Shown here one piece after another: positions 61,529-64,000 of a DNA stretch of 64,000 bases (the stretch's first letter is position 1; each line of letters opens with the position of its first letter). The DNA is from CAYPGT01 sp964512985 (lineage in GTDB: Bacteria > Cyanobacteriota > Vampirovibrionia > LMEP-6097), in the NCBI GenBank assembly GCA_964512985.1, contig CAZELI010000008.1, positions 1-64,000 of the forward strand. The letters run 5' to 3'. The position numbers were made by a program, and so were the translations under genes. Under the pieces are notes generated by a model. That model saw nothing but the letters and a program-made list of their open reading frames with translations. It did no database searches and had not been told where the DNA came from.

Positions 61529-61800
61529 ATGAATCGAGTAGTCCTCTTCGGATTAGTTTCAAAAATAATTGACCAGAGCTTTAATGACTTACGATCCCAT
61601 GAACTTGAAATAGAATCTTCTATGATTTTTTTAATAGTATCTCTAGGGTATGTAGAAATGAGCCAACGACAAGCTTTCTCTGAACCATTGTTTAAAACAG
61701 AAAAAATAATAGACTGCTTGTCTTCATCTAAATCCATCTTACTGAGATCATAAGACCAGAGACAGGGTTTAACAAAATCAGGTATCTGATTAGCGCTCAT
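61525..61800 (-). CDS. DUF6922-like antitoxin, 91 aa
   Basis: A small protein upstream of the AbiEii-like toxin. The segment LWSYDLSKMDLDEDKQSIIFSVLNNGSEKACRWL resembles DUF6922, which commonly precedes AbiEii genes. I choose the ATG at 61800 because TATAAT (61815-61810) lies 9 nt upstream; the frame itself opens at 61842. Confidence 0.7.
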   Translation of the reverse strand: MSANQIPDFVKPCLWSYDLSKMDLDEDKQSIIFSVLNNGSEKACRWLISTYPRDTIKKIIEDSISSSWDRKSLKLWSIIFETNPKRTTRFI

Positions 61801-61809
61801 ATATATATT

Positions 61810-61815
61810 ATTATA
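61810..61815 (-). promoter_or_regulatory. -10 box 9 nt before the antitoxin ATG
   Basis: TATAAT on the minus strand, 9 nt before the ATG at 61800. It excludes the longer frame from 61842, since that start would lie upstream of the transcription start. Confidence 0.6.
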
Positions 61816-61857
61816 CCCCAAATGACCCACTGAAAATGTCATTTCACTCCTTCGCGG

Positions 61858-61885
61858 AACACGCGCTTCGCGCGGTTCCGACCTT
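61858..61885. other. GC-rich hairpin between sufS and the antitoxin gene
   Basis: CGGAAC-a-CGCG-CTTCG-CGCG-GTTCCG forms a strong stem (about 10 bp). It lies 33 bp after the sufS stop codon, read leftward. The sequence recalls GC-rich MITE interiors (GGTTCCG) but has no terminal repeats. Possible terminator. Confidence 0.45.
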
Positions 61886-61917
61886 TTTTATGGACCTGGC
61901 TAGAAAAACTTCGTTTT

Positions 61918-63189
61918 TCAGCAGGTCCTAAATATCTTCACGGTTTGTTTTAGCGCTTCAATGCAACGATCAATATCATCTATATTATTGTAGAAAGCAA
62001 TAGAGATACGTGTTGTAGAATCAATACCGAATCGCTCCATTACAGGCTGAGCGCAATGATGACCAGTTCTGACAGCGATACCATGCTCGTTTAGCATAGT
62101 GCCTATATCAAAACTTCCTATATCGTCAAACACAAAGCTACTAATACTAGCTTTGTTCTGTGCTTGTCCAATGATTCTTAGACCTTCTATTTCTTTTAAT
62201 TTATTCTCGCAATATTTATGTAAATCCTTTTCGTAGACTACAATTTCGTCTATGCCAATGCTTTCTATATATTTAATAGCCTCCCCTAACCCAATTACTT
62301 CTACTATAGGCGGGGTGCCTGCTTCAAACTTAAACGGTAATTCTGCGTACACGGTTTTATCATGCCGAACTTTCTCTATCATCTCTCCGCCGCCATGATA
62401 AGGTGGCATGGCATTTAATAATGTTTGTTTGCCATAGAGTATGCCGACTCCTGTCGGTCCGTAGAGCTTATGTCCAGAGAATACATAGAAATCTGCGTCT
62501 AGATCTTGTACATCTACCTTGCTATGCGTAATGCCCTGGGCGCCATCTATAAGTACAACTGCATTATGCTTATGAGCAAGAGCAATCATTTCTTTAATAG
62601 GATTAACAGTACCAATAGAGTTGGAGATATGGGTTAAGGCTAGAATTTTTACTTTGCCACTTGAAATCAACTTCTGGTAAGCTTCTTGGTCAAGTTCACC
62701 GTTATCGAGTACTGGAATAACTTTTAAACTGGCTCCGATTCTACTGGCGTGTATTTGCCAAGGGATAATATTGGCGTGATGCTCTAGCCCAGAGATCAAA
62801 ATCTCAATAGTCTCTTCCGTATATAAAGGACTACGAGGTTCATTGCTTGTGTTTAGATGAGAACCAATTCCTTTCAGGGCTGAACAGAAACTACTAGCTA
62901 CTAAATTAATCGCTTCAGTAGTACCTCGTGTGAAAATTATTTCTTGAGTGGATTTAGCGTTAATAAAAGTTCTTACTCGTTCCCTCGTTGCATCAAAAGC
63001 TTGAGTGGAGAGGGTGCTTAAGTCATAAACTCCGCGACGCACAGTACCATTAGATTCCACCATAAACTTGCGCATTGCTTCTATTACTTGTATTGGTTTC
63101 TGAGCAGTGGCTGCGCTGTCTAGGTAGACGAGTTTTTTGCCATTGATTTTACTGTCGAGTATAGGAAAGTCTTTGCGATATTTTTCCAT
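61918..63189 (-). CDS. sufS: Cysteine desulfurase SufS
   Basis: PLP enzyme that removes sulfur from cysteine for Fe-S cluster assembly. GINGK-type start (ILDSKINGKKLVYLDSAATAQKP), VFSGHKLYGPTGVGILYG with the PLP Lys, and RTGHHCAQPVMERFG with the catalytic Cys show the SufS (group II) type. About 423 aa. It follows sufD by 8 nt, so the two form an operon. The A-type carrier, GrxD and BolA elsewhere in the window belong to the same pathway. Confidence 0.95.
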   Translation of the reverse strand: MEKYRKDFPILDSKINGKKLVYLDSAATAQKPIQVIEAMRKFMVESNGTVRRGVYDLSTLSTQAFDATRERVRTFINAKSTQEIIFTRGTTEAINLVASSFCSALKGIGSHLNTSNEPRSPLYTEETIEILISGLEHHANIIPWQIHASRIGASLKVIPVLDNGELDQEAYQKLISSGKVKILALTHISNSIGTVNPIKEMIALAHKHNAVVLIDGAQGITHSKVDVQDLDADFYVFSGHKLYGPTGVGILYGKQTLLNAMPPYHGGGEMIEKVRHDKTVYAELPFKFEAGTPPIVEVIGLGEAIKYIESIGIDEIVVYEKDLHKYCENKLKEIEGLRIIGQAQNKASISSFVFDDIGSFDIGTMLNEHGIAVRTGHHCAQPVMERFGIDSTTRISIAFYNNIDDIDRCIEALKQTVKIFRTC

Positions 63190-63196
63190 GATTATA

Positions 63197-64000
63197 TTAT
63201 TGGTAACGAGCTTTCTTGTATTTATTATTATCCGCTAAAGACTCAAGAGTATGAATAGACTCATCACCATCTTGCGGTGACTTGAGACTAGCAAAAGCCA
63301 GATTTGTAGCATAGTTTTGAGCAGATTCTACGGATATCTTACTAATCAATTCTCGAGCAAAGCTATAAGTAAGTATTGCTTTAGCATTCTGCTCGTCTAA
63401 GCCTCTACTCTGTAAGTAGAATAATTCATCAGCGCTAAGACTACCTACGGTAGAGCCATGCGAGCATTTCACATCATCAGCAAGTATGTTTAATTGAGGT
63501 CTGGAGTCTATATGTGCTTCTTTAGATAGCAAGAGATTCTTGTTTAGTTGGGTTGCATCGGTTCTCTGTGCGTCTCTATAAACTTCTATTAAGCCATTAA
63601 ACTCCGCTCTAGACTTGCCTTGTAAGAGACCCTTGAATAATTGTTCACTACTGGAGTGTCCTGCTCTATGATTCACTTGTACCTTATGGTGTGACTTGCG
63701 TTCTTGGTTAAGTACATAGAGTCCATTAATAGCAGCATGGGCTCCTTCGGCATTGATATCCACGGTAATATCATCACGACTAGATTTAGCACCAAAGCTG
63801 AAAGAATTAAATTCAAACTTGCTATCTCTATCAAGCTTGGCATCAAGTGTATAGAGGCAGGATGCTTGCTTGGATTCGTTTTGAATTTTATCGAGTTTGA
63901 TTTGAGCGCCTTGATCTAGATGCAGCTCTATAACTGCATTAGTGAGGTATTGACTGTCTTCTAGTCCAATGTAATTAACAATGATATCTAGCTTCGAGTT
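63197..64000 (-). CDS. sufD: SufD, Fe-S assembly scaffold component, 5' end cut off
   Basis: Partial: the frame is open to the window edge and at least 267 codons are visible (C-terminal part). Features of SufD: EGAHAAINGLYVLNQERKSHHKVQVNH, QLFKGLLQGKSRAEFNGLIEVYRDAQRTDATQLNKNLLLS, SRPQLNILADDVKCSHGSTVG and LQSRGLDEQNAKAIL. The frame can be read upstream of the Val codon at 63763 without a stop (ending ...DLDQGAQIKLDKIQNE in the outermost part). It works with SufB and SufC, which are likely beyond the window. Confidence 0.93.
   Translation of the reverse strand, partial: NSKLDIIVNYIGLEDSQYLTNAVIELHLDQGAQIKLDKIQNESKQASCLYTLDAKLDRDSKFEFNSFSFGAKSSRDDITVDINAEGAHAAINGLYVLNQERKSHHKVQVNHRAGHSSSEQLFKGLLQGKSRAEFNGLIEVYRDAQRTDATQLNKNLLLSKEAHIDSRPQLNILADDVKCSHGSTVGSLSADELFYLQSRGLDEQNAKAILTYSFARELISKISVESAQNYATNLAFASLKSPQDGDESIHTLESLADNNKYKKARYQ

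Overview
The window is AT-rich, densely coded bacterial chromosome with genes on both strands and few long operons. No 16S rRNA or ribosomal protein is present, so placement is indirect. A MenG/UbiE methyltransferase, SufS-SufD, a two-subunit 2-oxoacid:ferredoxin oxidoreductase, an AtpI-AtpB pair, BolA with a CGFS glutaredoxin, GSI-type glutamine synthetase, BioA and a lone flagellin together suggest a non-photosynthetic relative of Cyanobacteria (Melainabacteria/Vampirovibrionia or a nearby lineage). This is inference, and I would not put it above about 50 percent.

Layout. 1-4.65 kb is a mobile or accessory segment: two inverted repeat copies (near 62-122 and 4340-4398) bracket three unknown genes, one of them with a Cys/His-rich tail, and a large serine recombinase whose frame runs into a tRNA-Arg(UCU) gene. 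4.7-8.7 kb holds a GH37 trehalase, an A-type Fe-S carrier, an unlisted 55-codon ORF and a YgfZ-TPR fusion. 8.9-21.3 kb carries korAB, an SDR, an agmatinase-family enzyme, a cupin/phosphoesterase pair, glnA and recO among unknowns. 21.3-29.7 kb reads mostly leftward: a SpoIID-like protein, ligA, an AAA/DUF4143 ATPase, a metal permease, atpB, atpI, a methyltransferase and a Bro-N antirepressor-like protein. 29.8-40.8 kb contains htpG with a structured leader, uvrC converging on recA, gdhA, a pseudouridine synthase and menG/ubiE. 40.8-48.8 kb holds a degenerate AAA-like protein, an alpha/beta hydrolase, flagellin behind a consensus sigma-28 promoter, a DUF433/DUF5615 toxin-antitoxin pair and a zinc-peptidase-like protein. 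48.8-59.6 kb has a SpoU methyltransferase, corA, a cNMP-patatin protein, an acyl-CoA synthetase, a WecA/MraY-type transferase, bioA and a thioredoxin-fold protein. 59.6-64 kb has grxD and bolA separated by a HEPN/MNT pair, then an AbiEii-like pair, sufS and sufD (cut by the window edge).

Iron-sulfur and redox maintenance recurs: A-type carrier, YgfZ-like protein, GrxD, BolA, SufS, SufD and the ferredoxin-dependent KorAB. Nitrogen assimilation is represented by glnA, gdhA and an agmatinase-family enzyme.

Three genome-wide habits stand out. First, a MITE-like element of about 200 bp with terminal inverted repeats and 8-9 bp target duplications sits just upstream of genes. Second, palindromic repeats of the CGTCATTGCGAGG type enter coding sequence and supply internal codons, stop codons or a start. 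Third, many genes have a TATAAT-like -10 box only 6-9 nt before the start codon, which predicts leaderless mRNAs. A fourth, weaker theme is a set of unknown proteins with S/T/N/Q/P-rich N-termini and no signal peptide.
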